Positions 41,561 through 49,900 are shown, counted from the first letter of the stretch. The stretch is DNA of 64,000 bases from Argonema galeatum A003/A1 (GCF_023333595.1 NZ_JAIQZM010000003.1:62001-126000); one strand, 5' to 3'. Made by a program: numbers and translations. Notes: generated by a model from the sequence alone, not told the origin.

Positions 41561-44188
41561 CTACTGAGGCGTTTTTTGCAAATCTGGGCGTTCTTCTGGG
41601 ACGATCGCCCCTTCTACAGGACATACTTGCAAACAAATGCCACAGTCAATACAGGTGGCAAAATGTTAGAGTCGATATGGGCATTGCTACCCCTACCTCT
41701 CCTTCAGAACCGGACGTGAGACTTTCGTCTCATCCGGCTCCTCAATAACTCCATCCTTGTTATGGATACGATTCAAAACGGGTTATCTTCGTAGCTCTTA
41801 AGAGAGCCGTCGTTGGCCGTTTTTGTGTCGTGACAATGTGTGTGTAGAAGTCTTAGGTTATCGTAGGTATCTTTACCACCTAGCGATTTTGGTTTGTCAT
41901 GGTCAACTTCTACAATGTCTGTACTTGTGAAGTACAGACCACAGTGGGTACATTTACCCTGTTGTCTCTTGAGTAATTTTGCAACTCTGCTAGAGGTTCC
42001 AGGGTATTCTCCACGTCGTTTACTCCAATAAATCCAGTTACCGTTGTATGGACTAGCTTCCCCTTTCACTTTGACGTGCCTTACAATTGGCGTCGCTGCA
42101 TGATCGGCTAACTCTAAACCATCCTCTGTACTGAAACACCAATTTCGATCTCCTACTGTTCGCCAGTACTTGTCCTTATTGATGTCACCTTTCCCCCTAT
42201 TCCTAACCCAGGCTCTTAACTTATCCCATACCAAATGGTCAACCTTTGAGAAGGTTTCCTTGCTGACTACTGTTGAGTAATAGTTTGACCATCCCCTAAT
42301 GATTGGATTCAGCTTGCTAATCAGGGCAGCTTGAGGGGCAGTCTTGTGAGCATCTATTACTTCAGCAATCTTCTTCAGGTGGGTTTTTATTTTGGCTTTG
42401 TCAGGGGTGATTAGTGTGTTAAAACCCAGCGGTTTTCCATGAGAACTCTTGGCACATCGGTAGTTACCTGATTTGTGCTGTTGAATGTGGAATCCTAGAA
42501 ACTCAAACCCAGCATTACCTTCGTATTCGCTGTAGGTGTGGGTTAATTTTGTTTTGCTTGGTTTTAACTCCAATCCAATGTCACTTAGCCATTCTGCAAT
42601 TATTTTCTGACAGGTTTGTACTACGCTGATATCTTCGTGTATTATCACAAAGTCATCTGCGTATCGAACTAAGCTCAGGGCTTGTCGGTTATTCTCTTTT
42701 TGCCCCTTTAGCGTTTCTGCGTATTGCTTAACCCGCTCCTCCATACCGTGTAAGGCAATATTCGCCAGTAGGGGGGAAATTACCCCTCCTTGTGGTGTAC
42801 CCTCATTGGTAGGGAATAACTCACCCTGGTCAATAACCCCGGCTTTGAGCCATGCTTTTATCTGCCGTCTCATTGTCGGGAAAGTATTGACCTTTGTTAG
42901 TAGCGCTTCATGGTTTATACGGTCGAAACATTTTGCAATATCAGCATCCAGCACGTATTTGGCTTTTTGATTGATGATGTTGTAAATTGCTCCTATCGCA
43001 TCGTGACACGAACGTCCTGGTCTGAAACCGTAACTGTTTGGCTCGAACTTGGCCTCCCATTCTGGTTCCAACGTTAATTTTACTAACGCTTGCAAAGCCC
43101 GGTCATATATCGTCGGTATTCCTGGTGGTCGTTTTTCCTCTGTTCCTGGTTTGGGAATCATCACCCTACGGGCGGGTTTGGATTTACCAGTGATTCTCAG
43201 GCCGCTTGCCAAGGTCATACGGCGTCTTGGGGTCAATGTTTTCACACCATCCACTCCCGCCGTATTCTTACCTTGATTATCCTGAGTGACCCTTCTAACC
43301 GCAATACACTTTGCAGACCAAGACCTAATCAAGGTCTTCTGAAGTTTGCGAACTGCTTTAACATCGCCACGCTCACTCGCTTGGAAAATTCGCTTTTGCA
43401 ACTTGAAAGTTACCCTCTCCAACTTTCGCCAATTAAGGTCTTTCCATTCCACCGTCAGATTGTTCTGCGTATTAGACTTATTCATTGCTACTTGTCTTTC
43501 TTCCTTTTGGAGTTATCGTGTATCCGTCTGCATATCCTCACCATTACAGTGAGGCATTCGCTTCTGATACAATCCCGCCCCTACATACCGTTCGTTAGCT
43601 ACTTACTGGATTTTCGACCTTCCAGAGATATATAAGGGTTACTTCGTTCCGATTACACCTGTTGAATCTTTAGCGTGATGTTATCCACCGGGTTTGTGGG
43701 CGGTGCTTGTAGGTCGGGAATCGAACCGCCTACGCCCTATCCTTGCCTTTTGGCTTGGTGTTTTCCAGGGATTCCTGGATTAGCCGTTACACCATTTGGT
43801 ATGACGATGGTTCAGACACATCTTTGCTTTCGCTACGCATGGACTCTTGCTCGACAGTTACCAAATTCGGCTATCAGTATTCTGTCTTTTACCCCCGCTT
43901 TACCCTGATGGTTGCTACCTCATCAAAATAGGGGATATGCTTTCACCTCTGCACTTGAGGGGAAGGACTTGCACCTTCAAATGTAATCAGTTGTCACCAG
44001 CCTCATCGACTGGGCTAACCGTCCTGCAAGCTTTTCAGCTTGCTTTAGGCTAAACGAATCGCACCAATCCAGTACCAGTCAGTACCTTTAGCATTTTTGC
44101 TGGGGCCTTCGTGAATGCAAGCAACGGGACAGGCGTCCACGCAATCGGCAACGCCTTCGCAAGTATTGGTAACAATCGTGTGCGGCAA
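41561..44188 (-). CDS. Ferredoxin of the 2[4Fe-4S] bacterial type, split by a group II intron
   Basis: The gene is complement(join(41561..41664, 44065..44188)). Exon 1 (124 nt) starts at TTG and encodes MPHTIVTNTCEGVADCVDACPVA-type sequence up to DWYWI; exon 2 (104 nt) continues with FATCIDCGICLQVCPVEGA to the stop. Joined, the frame is exact and gives 75 residues, the normal length, with the two Cys clusters CxxxxxxCxxxC and CxxCxxCxxxC. No ATG is in frame upstream before a stop, so a normal ATG may have mutated to TTG; a gagagagaa ribosome site lies just ahead. Function depends on splicing. It is an electron carrier in the cytoplasm. Confidence 0.9.
41707..41740 (-). ncRNA. Group II intron domain V
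   Basis: The 34-nt hairpin has 5' strand GAGCCGGATGAGAC, tetraloop region GAAA and 3' strand GTCTCACGTCCGGTTC on the minus strand. This is the catalytic domain V, with the AGC triad at its base and the two-nucleotide bulge (CG). It is the most diagnostic RNA feature of the intron. Confidence 0.93.
41773..43485 (-). CDS. ltrA: Group II intron reverse transcriptase/maturase with HNH domain
   Basis: The 570-residue intron-encoded protein has an RT domain (about 60-360) with FRPGRSCHDAI, the block DADIAKCFDRINHEAL, GTPQGGVISPLLANIALHGME and the active site RYADDFVII. A maturase (X) domain follows (about 380-470), then an HNH endonuclease (about 505-560: CTHCGLYF, VEVDHDKPKSLGGKD, LLHTHCHDTK). 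All the catalytic groups are intact, so splicing aid and retrohoming are plausible. The gene symbol is by analogy to the lactococcal intron protein. Confidence 0.94.
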   Translation of the reverse strand: MNKSNTQNNLTVEWKDLNWRKLERVTFKLQKRIFQASERGDVKAVRKLQKTLIRSWSAKCIAVRRVTQDNQGKNTAGVDGVKTLTPRRRMTLASGLRITGKSKPARRVMIPKPGTEEKRPPGIPTIYDRALQALVKLTLEPEWEAKFEPNSYGFRPGRSCHDAIGAIYNIINQKAKYVLDADIAKCFDRINHEALLTKVNTFPTMRRQIKAWLKAGVIDQGELFPTNEGTPQGGVISPLLANIALHGMEERVKQYAETLKGQKENNRQALSLVRYADDFVIIHEDISVVQTCQKIIAEWLSDIGLELKPSKTKLTHTYSEYEGNAGFEFLGFHIQQHKSGNYRCAKSSHGKPLGFNTLITPDKAKIKTHLKKIAEVIDAHKTAPQAALISKLNPIIRGWSNYYSTVVSKETFSKVDHLVWDKLRAWVRNRGKGDINKDKYWRTVGDRNWCFSTEDGLELADHAATPIVRHVKVKGEASPYNGNWIYWSKRRGEYPGTSSRVAKLLKRQQGKCTHCGLYFTSTDIVEVDHDKPKSLGGKDTYDNLRLLHTHCHDTKTANDGSLKSYEDNPF

Positions 44189-44226
44189 AGTGTTCTCTCT
44201 CTCGAAATTCGGCAGACTAGACCAGA

Positions 44227-44242
44227 TAGAACTCTTGTTCTA
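44227..44242. promoter_or_regulatory. Palindrome GAAC-N4-GTTC upstream of the split ferredoxin
   Basis: The plus strand reads tagaac-tctt-gttcta, a perfect 6-bp inverted repeat 39-54 bp before the TTG start. It is operator-like in spacing and resembles the general SOS-box form GAAC-N4-GTTC, but LexA sites in cyanobacteria differ, so the binding protein is unknown. Confidence 0.35.
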
Positions 44243-44327
44243 ACCTACATTACGAATTTTAATGCCTTTTTTCTCACGAAACTCAGTAAATGGTTCCAAG
44301 CCCCCGGATTCATCCGTGGGGTCATAC

Positions 44328-45668
44328 TCAGGACTCAGGACTCAAGACTACGGAAAGCGCTTCAATCGTTGGTGACCCTTCCCCTTCGATCCAGGCAATT
44401 TGGGGGATGCGGCGACGAATAGCGTAGTCCCGGATAGCATCTCGATCGCGTCCGAGCAAATCTATTTCCACTCGCACTAAATTAACCGAATCTCTGAGAG
44501 TTTGAGCGTAAGCAAAAGCAGCGGGATAAGCTTGGGGAGTTTCGGGTACAACTAACCAGTCGATACCAGGCGTTTGGTGCGGTAACTGAGATGTAGGCAG
44601 CAAAGCTTGGTGAAGGTCTTCTATATTAAGGCAAAAGCCGATACCGGGAACGTTTTGTCCTTGGGGATGATAAAGGCTCAGCAATTGGTCGTAGCGACCT
44701 CCCTGTCCCAAAACGCGCTTTCCTGTTTCCGTTTCGCCAACTGCTTCAAACACTATGCCAGTGTAGTAGTCAAAGGTTTGAATTAAGCTGAGGTCGAGAA
44801 TCACCTTAGAAGCGATCGCGCCTCCATCGCCTAACTTCGGAAAGCCTCCTTCTAGTAACTCTACAAGAGATTTAAGATTGTTGAGAGCTTCTTGCTGAGG
44901 CGGCTGTAGTTCTAGATGGGCAACTTTTTGCAGCACGTCAGCGGGACGTCCGCGCAAATCTAGCAACATCAAAGCTCGATCGCGGAGTTCCTCTGACAGA
45001 GGCAGTGTTTCCAGGGTAACGCGATCGAGATGTGCTAGAGCCCGCCGCACCTTATCTTGCAAAACATCCGGGAAAGGAGAAAGCAAACTTCGAGTCAGCC
45101 CCGCCTCTCCCAAAATCAAATACCAATTGCTCAAACCCAGAGTATGCATACATTCTGCCAGCAGCAGCAAAATCTCCGCATCCGCCAGCAATCCGCCGCC
45201 GCCGATCAGTTCCACCCCAGCTTGGTAGAACTCCTGCTGATTGTTGTGGCTACCTTCTGGCGATCGGCGAAACACATTGGCATTGTAATACAGGCGCTGA
45301 GGATAGGTGACGCCAGCCATCCGGGTTACTGCCGTCCGTGCGATACTAGCCGTCAGTTCTGGGCGCAATCCCAGTCCCTCTTCCTCTGCATTTTGCAATT
45401 GCAGAACCGTTGAGCGATCGATCGCCCCGCCAGCCATCAGAGTATCCAACCGCTCAATTGTTGAAGTAATAATCCGGTGATAGCCCCACCGATGATATAC
45501 CTGCTGCAAGCGGTCTTCAATCCAGCGTTTTTGGGTAACATCCAGGGGCAATAAATCTCGCGCCCCAGGCGCATAAAAGTTGAGTCCTTTGTCATCTGAG
45601 CGGATAAAAGTTCCGCCTTTGGCATCCCCCCTTTTTGGAGGAAAAGAGGGGGGTGATTGATGCACCAT
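44328..45668 (-). CDS. hisZ: ATP phosphoribosyltransferase regulatory subunit
   Basis: HisZ is a catalytically inactive histidyl-tRNA synthetase-like protein that partners with short HisG in the first step of histidine synthesis. The 446-residue product shows the class II fold: GARDLLPLDVTQKRWIEDRL, TSTIERLDTLMAGG, LQLQNAEEEGLGLRPELTASIARTAVTRM (motif 2 region), RVLGQGGRYDQLL. Its ATG overlaps the stop of the J-domain gene (TAATG), so translation is coupled. The first about 28 residues (MVHQSPPSFPPKRGDAKGG) are encoded by a cccccttttt-type repeat and look like a gained extension. Confidence 0.92.
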   Translation of the reverse strand: MVHQSPPSFPPKRGDAKGGTFIRSDDKGLNFYAPGARDLLPLDVTQKRWIEDRLQQVYHRWGYHRIITSTIERLDTLMAGGAIDRSTVLQLQNAEEEGLGLRPELTASIARTAVTRMAGVTYPQRLYYNANVFRRSPEGSHNNQQEFYQAGVELIGGGGLLADAEILLLLAECMHTLGLSNWYLILGEAGLTRSLLSPFPDVLQDKVRRALAHLDRVTLETLPLSEELRDRALMLLDLRGRPADVLQKVAHLELQPPQQEALNNLKSLVELLEGGFPKLGDGGAIASKVILDLSLIQTFDYYTGIVFEAVGETETGKRVLGQGGRYDQLLSLYHPQGQNVPGIGFCLNIEDLHQALLPTSQLPHQTPGIDWLVVPETPQAYPAAFAYAQTLRDSVNLVRVEIDLLGRDRDAIRDYAIRRRIPQIAWIEGEGSPTIEALSVVLSPES

Positions 45669-46630
45669 TACTTTTTCTTCTCTTTTTTCTCTGGATTTTT
45701 ACCACCACGAAACAGGCGAAATAAACCGCCACTGTTTTTTTCGGCTTCCTTCTTCTTAGCAGCAGAAGCGGATTTTTCTGCCAGCTTTTCCATCAATTTT
45801 TTGACCTCTAATGCTGTTGGTTCTTGAGGATTGAACTTCAAAGCCTGATTCATGTGAATCTTAGCCATTGTTCCCTGGTCTTGCTTCCAATAAGCCATTG
45901 CCAGTAGCGCGTGGCAGCGACTGTTGTTTGGCTCCATTTTGAGCGCATCCTTCATTTCCAAAAGCGCTTTAGCAGGGTAGTTTTTGTCGAGATAATCTGC
46001 GGCGCGACGGCAATAAGTCTCAGTCGGTGAAGTTTCCTGCTTTTCAATTTTCTTTTCAGTAACAGGTGCTGTTCCTTTTCCGGGTGGGTTTGCCGTACCT
46101 GCTGCTGTTGTCGATTTTGGAGGAGTCTGTGGAGCTTTGGTACTTTGCCCCAGAGTCGCTTTTCTGAGCAAGTAAATCAAATTCAGTTCGCTGATTTCAG
46201 CAATTTGTTCCAGAACTCGATCGAGCGCTTCATATTCCTTTTCCGCCAAGCTTTGGAGTGCGGTTTTATACTCTACATCCAAGTTGCCTGATTTGCTTAA
46301 CTTCTTGGCGGCTTCGCTATGAATCTCGATTTTGTTTTGTTCCTGAACGAGGCGTTTGCCCATGCGACTCAAGAGTGCATTATGTTCAGCCCGACTTTGC
46401 TCCCCAAACAAGTGTTCGTAAGCTGGATTCACCAGTTTTGCAAATAACTGGCTTGCCTGCTGTTTTACTGGTTCGCTTTCGGCAGTGCAGCTGTCAGGAT
46501 GCAGGCGACGGGAAATTTTGAGATATCGTTTGCGGATATCGTTGGGCGCGGCATCCAATGGGACTCCTAAAACTGCGTGGTGATCGGTAAACTCTAACTT
46601 GAATAGTCCCCGTTCTATATTAAAAGCCAT
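45668..46630 (-). CDS. J-domain protein with TPR-like C-terminus
   Basis: The 320-residue protein has an N-terminal J domain (about 12-80: LEFTDHHAVLGVPLDAAPNDIRKRYLKISRRLHPD). The loop has RRLHPDSC; the HPD motif is kept, so it should stimulate Hsp70 (DnaK). A helical middle and a Thr/Pro-rich linker lead to two TPR-like units (about 210-285: YCRRAADYLDKNYPAKALLEMKDALKMEPN and ALLAMAYWKQDQGTMAKIHMNQALKFNPQ). The end is Lys/Glu-rich. The gene is translationally coupled to hisZ. The client is unknown. Confidence 0.88.
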   Translation of the reverse strand: MAFNIERGLFKLEFTDHHAVLGVPLDAAPNDIRKRYLKISRRLHPDSCTAESEPVKQQASQLFAKLVNPAYEHLFGEQSRAEHNALLSRMGKRLVQEQNKIEIHSEAAKKLSKSGNLDVEYKTALQSLAEKEYEALDRVLEQIAEISELNLIYLLRKATLGQSTKAPQTPPKSTTAAGTANPPGKGTAPVTEKKIEKQETSPTETYCRRAADYLDKNYPAKALLEMKDALKMEPNNSRCHALLAMAYWKQDQGTMAKIHMNQALKFNPQEPTALEVKKLMEKLAEKSASAAKKKEAEKNSGGLFRLFRGGKNPEKKEKKK

Positions 46631-46692
46631 AGTGTAGTTTCCAAGTTTTGGAGCGATTAATTCTAGTGTACTTCGCCACCTCTAACGATGCG

Positions 46693-47535
46693 CTAGCGTG
46701 AATCTACGGCATTACTCCAACCTGATAATGGACGAACCTGCATAAGTTCGCTACTGAGGCTGTGATGAATATGACCGTTGGTGGCAAGAATTCGGCCTGA
46801 ATCAATTTGCAAGGAACTGCGATCGTAAGCGGTTACGTTACCGCCTGCCTCCAGCACCACTACAACTCCTGCGGCTATGTCCCAAGGAGAAAGTCCTCTT
46901 TCCCAGTATCCATCAAGACGACCGCAAGCGACATGGGCTAGATCGAGGGATGCTGAGCCGCTGCGCCGCACGCCTTGTGTAAGATGAGTGAGGTGACAAA
47001 ACTCGGCGTAGTTGTTGTCAGCTGTCTCTCGGCGATCGTAGGCAAAGCCTGTAACCAATAAGCTCTTGCTCAGATCGGATGTTGCGGAAACGCTGATGGG
47101 GCGACGGTTGCGCGTTGCTCCCAAACCTTTAGCGGCGCGAAACAGTTCGTTGTGAAACGGATCGAAAATAGCACCTACTTGGGGAATTCCGTCAATCAAA
47201 AGTCCGATCGAGGTAGCGAAAAAGGGGTACTGGTGAGCGAAGTTGGTAGTACCATCTAGGGGATCGATCGCCCAGAGGTATTCACTTTTATTTTCTCCCA
47301 GTCGCCCTGATTCTTCTGCCAGGATGGAATGGTCGGGAAAGTGGCGGCGTAAAATTTCCAGGATGGTGGCTTCGGCAGCTTTATCTGCTGCCGTTAGTAA
47401 ATCCCCCGGACGCCCTTTTTCTTCAATCTCTTCTAATTTACCTAAATAGGATTGTAGGACTCCACCGGCAGCCAGAGCGGCTTCGGTGGCAATCTCCAGG
47501 AATATTTGCAGTTGTTCGGGCGTATTGCGATTCAT
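46693..47535 (-). CDS. Inositol monophosphatase family protein
   Basis: This 280-residue enzyme is in the Mg-dependent inositol monophosphatase/SuhB family. The signature acids are present: ILAEESG (Glu), LWAIDPLDGTTNFAH (DPxDGTxN metal and substrate site, near 95-101) and the second motif SPWDIAAGVVVVLEAGG (WDxAAG, near 222). It may dephosphorylate inositol phosphates, histidinol phosphate or 3'-phospho-adenosine compounds; the hisZ gene 1.0 kb downstream makes a histidinol-phosphatase role possible but unproven. Confidence 0.92.
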   Translation of the reverse strand: MNRNTPEQLQIFLEIATEAALAAGGVLQSYLGKLEEIEEKGRPGDLLTAADKAAEATILEILRRHFPDHSILAEESGRLGENKSEYLWAIDPLDGTTNFAHQYPFFATSIGLLIDGIPQVGAIFDPFHNELFRAAKGLGATRNRRPISVSATSDLSKSLLVTGFAYDRRETADNNYAEFCHLTHLTQGVRRSGSASLDLAHVACGRLDGYWERGLSPWDIAAGVVVVLEAGGNVTAYDRSSLQIDSGRILATNGHIHHSLSSELMQVRPLSGWSNAVDSR

Positions 47536-47640
47536 CTTTCAGGGACTGAGAAATTTTAGATTTTAGATTTTAGATTTTAGATTTTAGATTGAAGAATTCA
47601 ATCTGCAATCTAAAATTTGAAATTTGAAATTCCCCGTCCT
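47536..47640. repeat. Intergenic ttttagat heptamer tract
   Basis: Between the phosphatase and thermonuclease-like genes lie at least five tandem copies of attttag/agatttt heptamers (about 47551-47590), then an inverted set (gcaatctaaaatttgaaatttg). The same motif in inverted pairs occurs at 41480-41555 and 61692-61762. It is a dispersed genomic repeat with no gene. Confidence 0.65.
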
Positions 47641-47642
47641 CT

Positions 47643-48197
47643 TCACCTGTATTGCTCGCGAAAGTCTCTGGGAGTCAGGCGCATCGGTTTTGCTGGGTTC
47701 CAAATACCCAAACCCATGATTCTGGCGAATTCTTGGGCTTGTTCTAGACGTTCGTCATATTTATTATTGAGCGATCGCGGCGTAAAAAGCGCGTATCCCT
47801 CTGCCACCAGTTTTTCATTCAAAAGCACTCCATCTTGCCACACATAGGCGAGTTGGCGATCGGACTGGTCTTTGGGCTCGCTATCAGACTCTAACAAAAC
47901 AGGTTTTTCGCCGATCATTTGTTCGAGCTGCTCTTTCGCAGCCGTACCCCAAGGTCGCTGGCGCAAATCCGGTGCCTCAATGCCAATCAGCCTTACCTGC
48001 TCAATCAAAGGGGGTTGCTTTTCGGTATCGATCGCCTCTAGCGTTTGTCCGCTTACCACCCGCACAACCTTAACAACTTCTCCTTGGGGAGTAATGGCCG
48101 ACTGGCGGCAACTCGCCAGGAGAAGCAAAAAGGAAAAAGTAAAAACGCAAAACAAAGCGGCGAAAAATTTTCGGTTTTGGCTTGTGTCAGTCTTCAT
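47643..48197 (-). CDS. Thermonuclease (SNase)-like lipoprotein
   Basis: The 184-residue product has a lipoprotein signal (basic start, hydrophobic run, LLLLASC lipobox with Cys near 30). The mature part is a staphylococcal-nuclease (OB) fold: VVKVVRVVSGQTLEAID, VRLIGIEAPDLRQRPWGTAAKEQL with the first Arg/Asp of the active site, and RQLAYVWQDGVLLNEKLVAEGYAL. The usual DGDT is SGQT here, so one Asp of the Ca site may be missing and activity is uncertain. It overlaps the ferredoxin gene upstream by 11 bp. Confidence 0.88.
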   Translation of the reverse strand: MKTDTSQNRKFFAALFCVFTFSFLLLLASCRQSAITPQGEVVKVVRVVSGQTLEAIDTEKQPPLIEQVRLIGIEAPDLRQRPWGTAAKEQLEQMIGEKPVLLESDSEPKDQSDRQLAYVWQDGVLLNEKLVAEGYALFTPRSLNNKYDERLEQAQEFARIMGLGIWNPAKPMRLTPRDFREQYR

Positions 48198-48561
48198 CTA
48201 GAGGCAGTCCCGCCCTTACTTTCCCTTTTCCAAAATAGCGCCCGAACTGGAGTTCGTAAACCTCATCTTCATCCTGAGTCTCCACCTCCAAGTCCGATCG
48301 CGGATAACTGACGCACAACAGCGCATACCCCCGCTTGCGGAGTTCTGGCGAGAGTCCCATTGCCTCTGGCTGATGAATCTCCCCTGAAAGCACCCGCACG
48401 GCACAGGTAGTGCAGGCCCCATTACGGCAGGAGAAAGGCATCTCGACGCCTTGGTTTTCGCCGTTGTGGAGGATGTACCGATCCTCTGGCACTTCTATGG
48501 TATAATGCGTATTTTTCTGGCGATGGTGAATGCGAATTTTGTACGATCGAGGCATTTGCAA
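48187..48561 (-). CDS. Plant-type 2Fe-2S ferredoxin
   Basis: The 124-residue protein has the beta-grasp ferredoxin fold with the cluster Cys in CRNGACTTCAVRV (C-x4-C-x2-C, near residues 45-52) and LLCVSYP (fourth Cys, near 84). It is longer than photosynthetic ferredoxin (about 97) owing to a C-terminal tail (VYELQFGRYFGKGKVR...). It is probably a minor, non-photosynthetic electron carrier. It is first in a tight operon with the thermonuclease-like gene, overlapping by 11 bp. Confidence 0.92.
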   Translation of the reverse strand: MQMPRSYKIRIHHRQKNTHYTIEVPEDRYILHNGENQGVEMPFSCRNGACTTCAVRVLSGEIHQPEAMGLSPELRKRGYALLCVSYPRSDLEVETQDEDEVYELQFGRYFGKGKVRAGLPLDED

Positions 48562-48634
48562 AATCGAAGCAACATCTATATAATAAAAGTCTGTGCGAAA
48601 ATTACTCTAAAGGATTTTCTAAAAGCACAGTTTT

Positions 48635-48721
48635 GGAGAGGTGGCCGAGTGGTTGAAGGCGCAGCACTGGAAATGCTGTTTGGGGGCAACCTCAACGAGG
48701 GTTCGAATCCCTCCCTCTCCG
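48635..48721 (+). tRNA. tRNA-Ser (GGA)
   Basis: The 87-nt class II tRNA has acceptor arms GGAGAGG and CCTCTCC with discriminator G, an anticodon stem CAGCA/TGCTG with loop CTGGAAA (anticodon GGA at 48669-48671), a long variable arm and a TTCGAATC T loop. The CCA end is not encoded. It reads UCC and UCU codons. It lies alone, divergent from the ferredoxin operon. Confidence 0.97.
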
Positions 48722-48761
48722 TTCTTAGTGTCTAAGGTATAGCAGCCCTATCTGAATTTTG

Positions 48762-48805
48762 CTACAAGGGGAAGGGCCGATCGCGATCGGCCCTTCCCCT
48801 TGTAG
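48762..48805. repeat. Perfect 44-bp palindrome
   Basis: The arms ctacaaggggaagggccgat... and the exact complement meet at gatcgcgatc with no spacer, 22 bp each. It lies 40 bp after the tRNA gene and 27 bp before the first protease-cassette gene. As RNA it would fold into a long hairpin and could end the tRNA transcript; no T-run follows. Confidence 0.92.
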
Positions 48806-48832
48806 GGGTATGTTAAACAGGTAGAAAGAAAA

Positions 48833-49147
48833 ATGACCCAGTTATCTTCAAATCGCACAGTCCAGCGAAGGGTATTCCCAGAACGCCAGCTATCTCAGGA
48901 AGAGATAGCGCGTCGCCAAGCTGAAGATGAAGTATTTTATCAGCGTTGTCGCGTGATTTTTGACGGAGTTAAACCAGCGTTAATCGATGAACATTACGAC
49001 TGGTTTATTGTAATTGAGCCTGAGAGTGGAGACTATTTTATAGAGGTAGATGAAACAGTCGCCAGACAAAAGGCTCGCGATAAATTCGATCGTACTAGGC
49101 GTGTGATGATGAGAATCAACGAGACTGGAGCCTGCGGCAGAATATGA
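48833..49147 (+). CDS. Conserved hypothetical protein, cassette gene A, copy 1
   Basis: This 104-residue soluble protein has an N-terminal basic helix (RRVFPERQLSQEEIARRQAEDEVF) and a core HYDWFIVIEPESGDYFIEVDETVARQKA. I recognise no enzyme motif. It is near-identical in pattern to the protein at 49583-49900. Its stop overlaps the ATG of the aspartic protease-like gene (ATGA), so the two are coupled. The pairing in both copies suggests a joint function, perhaps adaptor or substrate of the protease. Confidence 0.8.
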   Translation: MTQLSSNRTVQRRVFPERQLSQEEIARRQAEDEVFYQRCRVIFDGVKPALIDEHYDWFIVIEPESGDYFIEVDETVARQKARDKFDRTRRVMMRINETGACGRI

Positions 49148-49509
49148 TTTCAGGCGAATTTAATAGTAAGGGAGAGTTAATCTTTGAAATCGGTTTGATT
49201 GCTGCTGATGGTGATCCTATTATAGTCAAGGCACTTCTAGATACAGGTTTCACAGGCTGGCTAGCAATTGATAACCAAGATGCCGATAGTTTGGGGTGGA
49301 TTTTTACTAACCAGCAAGAGGAAATGGAGACTGCCCGTGGCGATGCGTGGTTCAATCTGTATGCGGGAACAGTGCTTTTGGATGGAGAAGAGTTAATAAT
49401 TGCAGTTTTAGGCGGAGAGCAACTTCCAAACATTCTTTTAGGTGTACGTTGGCTGGAAAAAAAGCGGCTTGTAGCTGATTTTATGGCGGGGATGCTGACG
49501 TTGGGGTAG
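49144..49509 (+). CDS. Clan AA aspartic protease-like protein, copy 1
   Basis: The 121-residue protein has a retropepsin-like fold signature: KALLDTGFTGWLAID, with the catalytic DTG near residue 36, and a later ILLGVRWL strand (ILG-type motif). It would work as a homodimer. Such clan AA proteases are widespread in cyanobacteria and their substrates are unknown. The gene is coupled to cassette gene A by a 4-bp ATGA overlap and is duplicated at 49897. Confidence 0.85.
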   Translation: MISGEFNSKGELIFEIGLIAADGDPIIVKALLDTGFTGWLAIDNQDADSLGWIFTNQQEEMETARGDAWFNLYAGTVLLDGEELIIAVLGGEQLPNILLGVRWLEKKRLVADFMAGMLTLG

Positions 49510-49582
49510 GTGCGATCGTATTCCCATCAAATTGACTTACAATAGAAAAGACACAACAACTCTTAAACAGGTAGCAAAAAAA

Positions 49583-49900
49583 ATGACCCAGTTATCTGAA
49601 AATCGCATTGCGCGTCGGGGAAGAGTATTCCCAGAACGCCAATTATCTCCAGAAGAAAAAGCCAAACGACGCGCAGAGAGTGAGGCGTTCGCGCAACGCT
49701 GTCGGGTGATTTTTGAACGAGTTAAACCAGAACTAATTAAGGATCATTACGATTGGTTTATCGTCATTGAGCCAGATAGCGGTGATTATTTTATCGATCC
49801 AGATGAAACAGTTGCGAAAAAAAAGGCGCATGAGAAACATCCCGAAGCTATGTGCCTGATCAAATGCCTCAATGAAACTGGATGCTGTGGCAGAATATGA
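49583..49900 (+). CDS. Conserved hypothetical protein, cassette gene A, copy 2
   Basis: The 105-residue protein (ATG 49583, chosen because copy 1 begins with the same MTQLS and the same aaacaggtag leader) parallels the copy 1 product along its whole length: FPERQLSPEEKAKRR, HYDWFIVIEPDSGDYFIDPDETVAKKKA and NETGCCGRI. The open frame extends 17 codons upstream but without support. It is coupled by ATGA to the next gene. Function unknown. Confidence 0.8.
   Translation: MTQLSENRIARRGRVFPERQLSPEEKAKRRAESEAFAQRCRVIFERVKPELIKDHYDWFIVIEPDSGDYFIDPDETVAKKKAHEKHPEAMCLIKCLNETGCCGRI

Larger units (their letters stand above)
41665..44064 (-). mobile_element. Complete group II intron, 2400 bp
   Basis: The intron's 5' end on the minus strand reads GTGCG (consensus GUGYG) at 44064, directly after exon base 44065. 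The 3' end reads ...CTAAC, with the AY terminus at 41666-41665. A 34-nt domain V is at 41707-41740, with AGC triad and GAAA tetraloop; domain VI lies in about 41666-41703. An intact RT-maturase is encoded in domain IV. Both exon joints restore the ferredoxin frame. It should self-splice and be able to retrohome. Confidence 0.93.

Noticed and set aside
43049..44422. Several plus-strand frames in the intron region
   Set aside because: They are antisense to the maturase, structured intron RNA and ferredoxin exon 1.
48451..48735. Plus-strand reading frame of 94 residues over the tRNA
   Set aside because: It lies antisense to the ferredoxin and across tRNA-Ser; no ribosome site.
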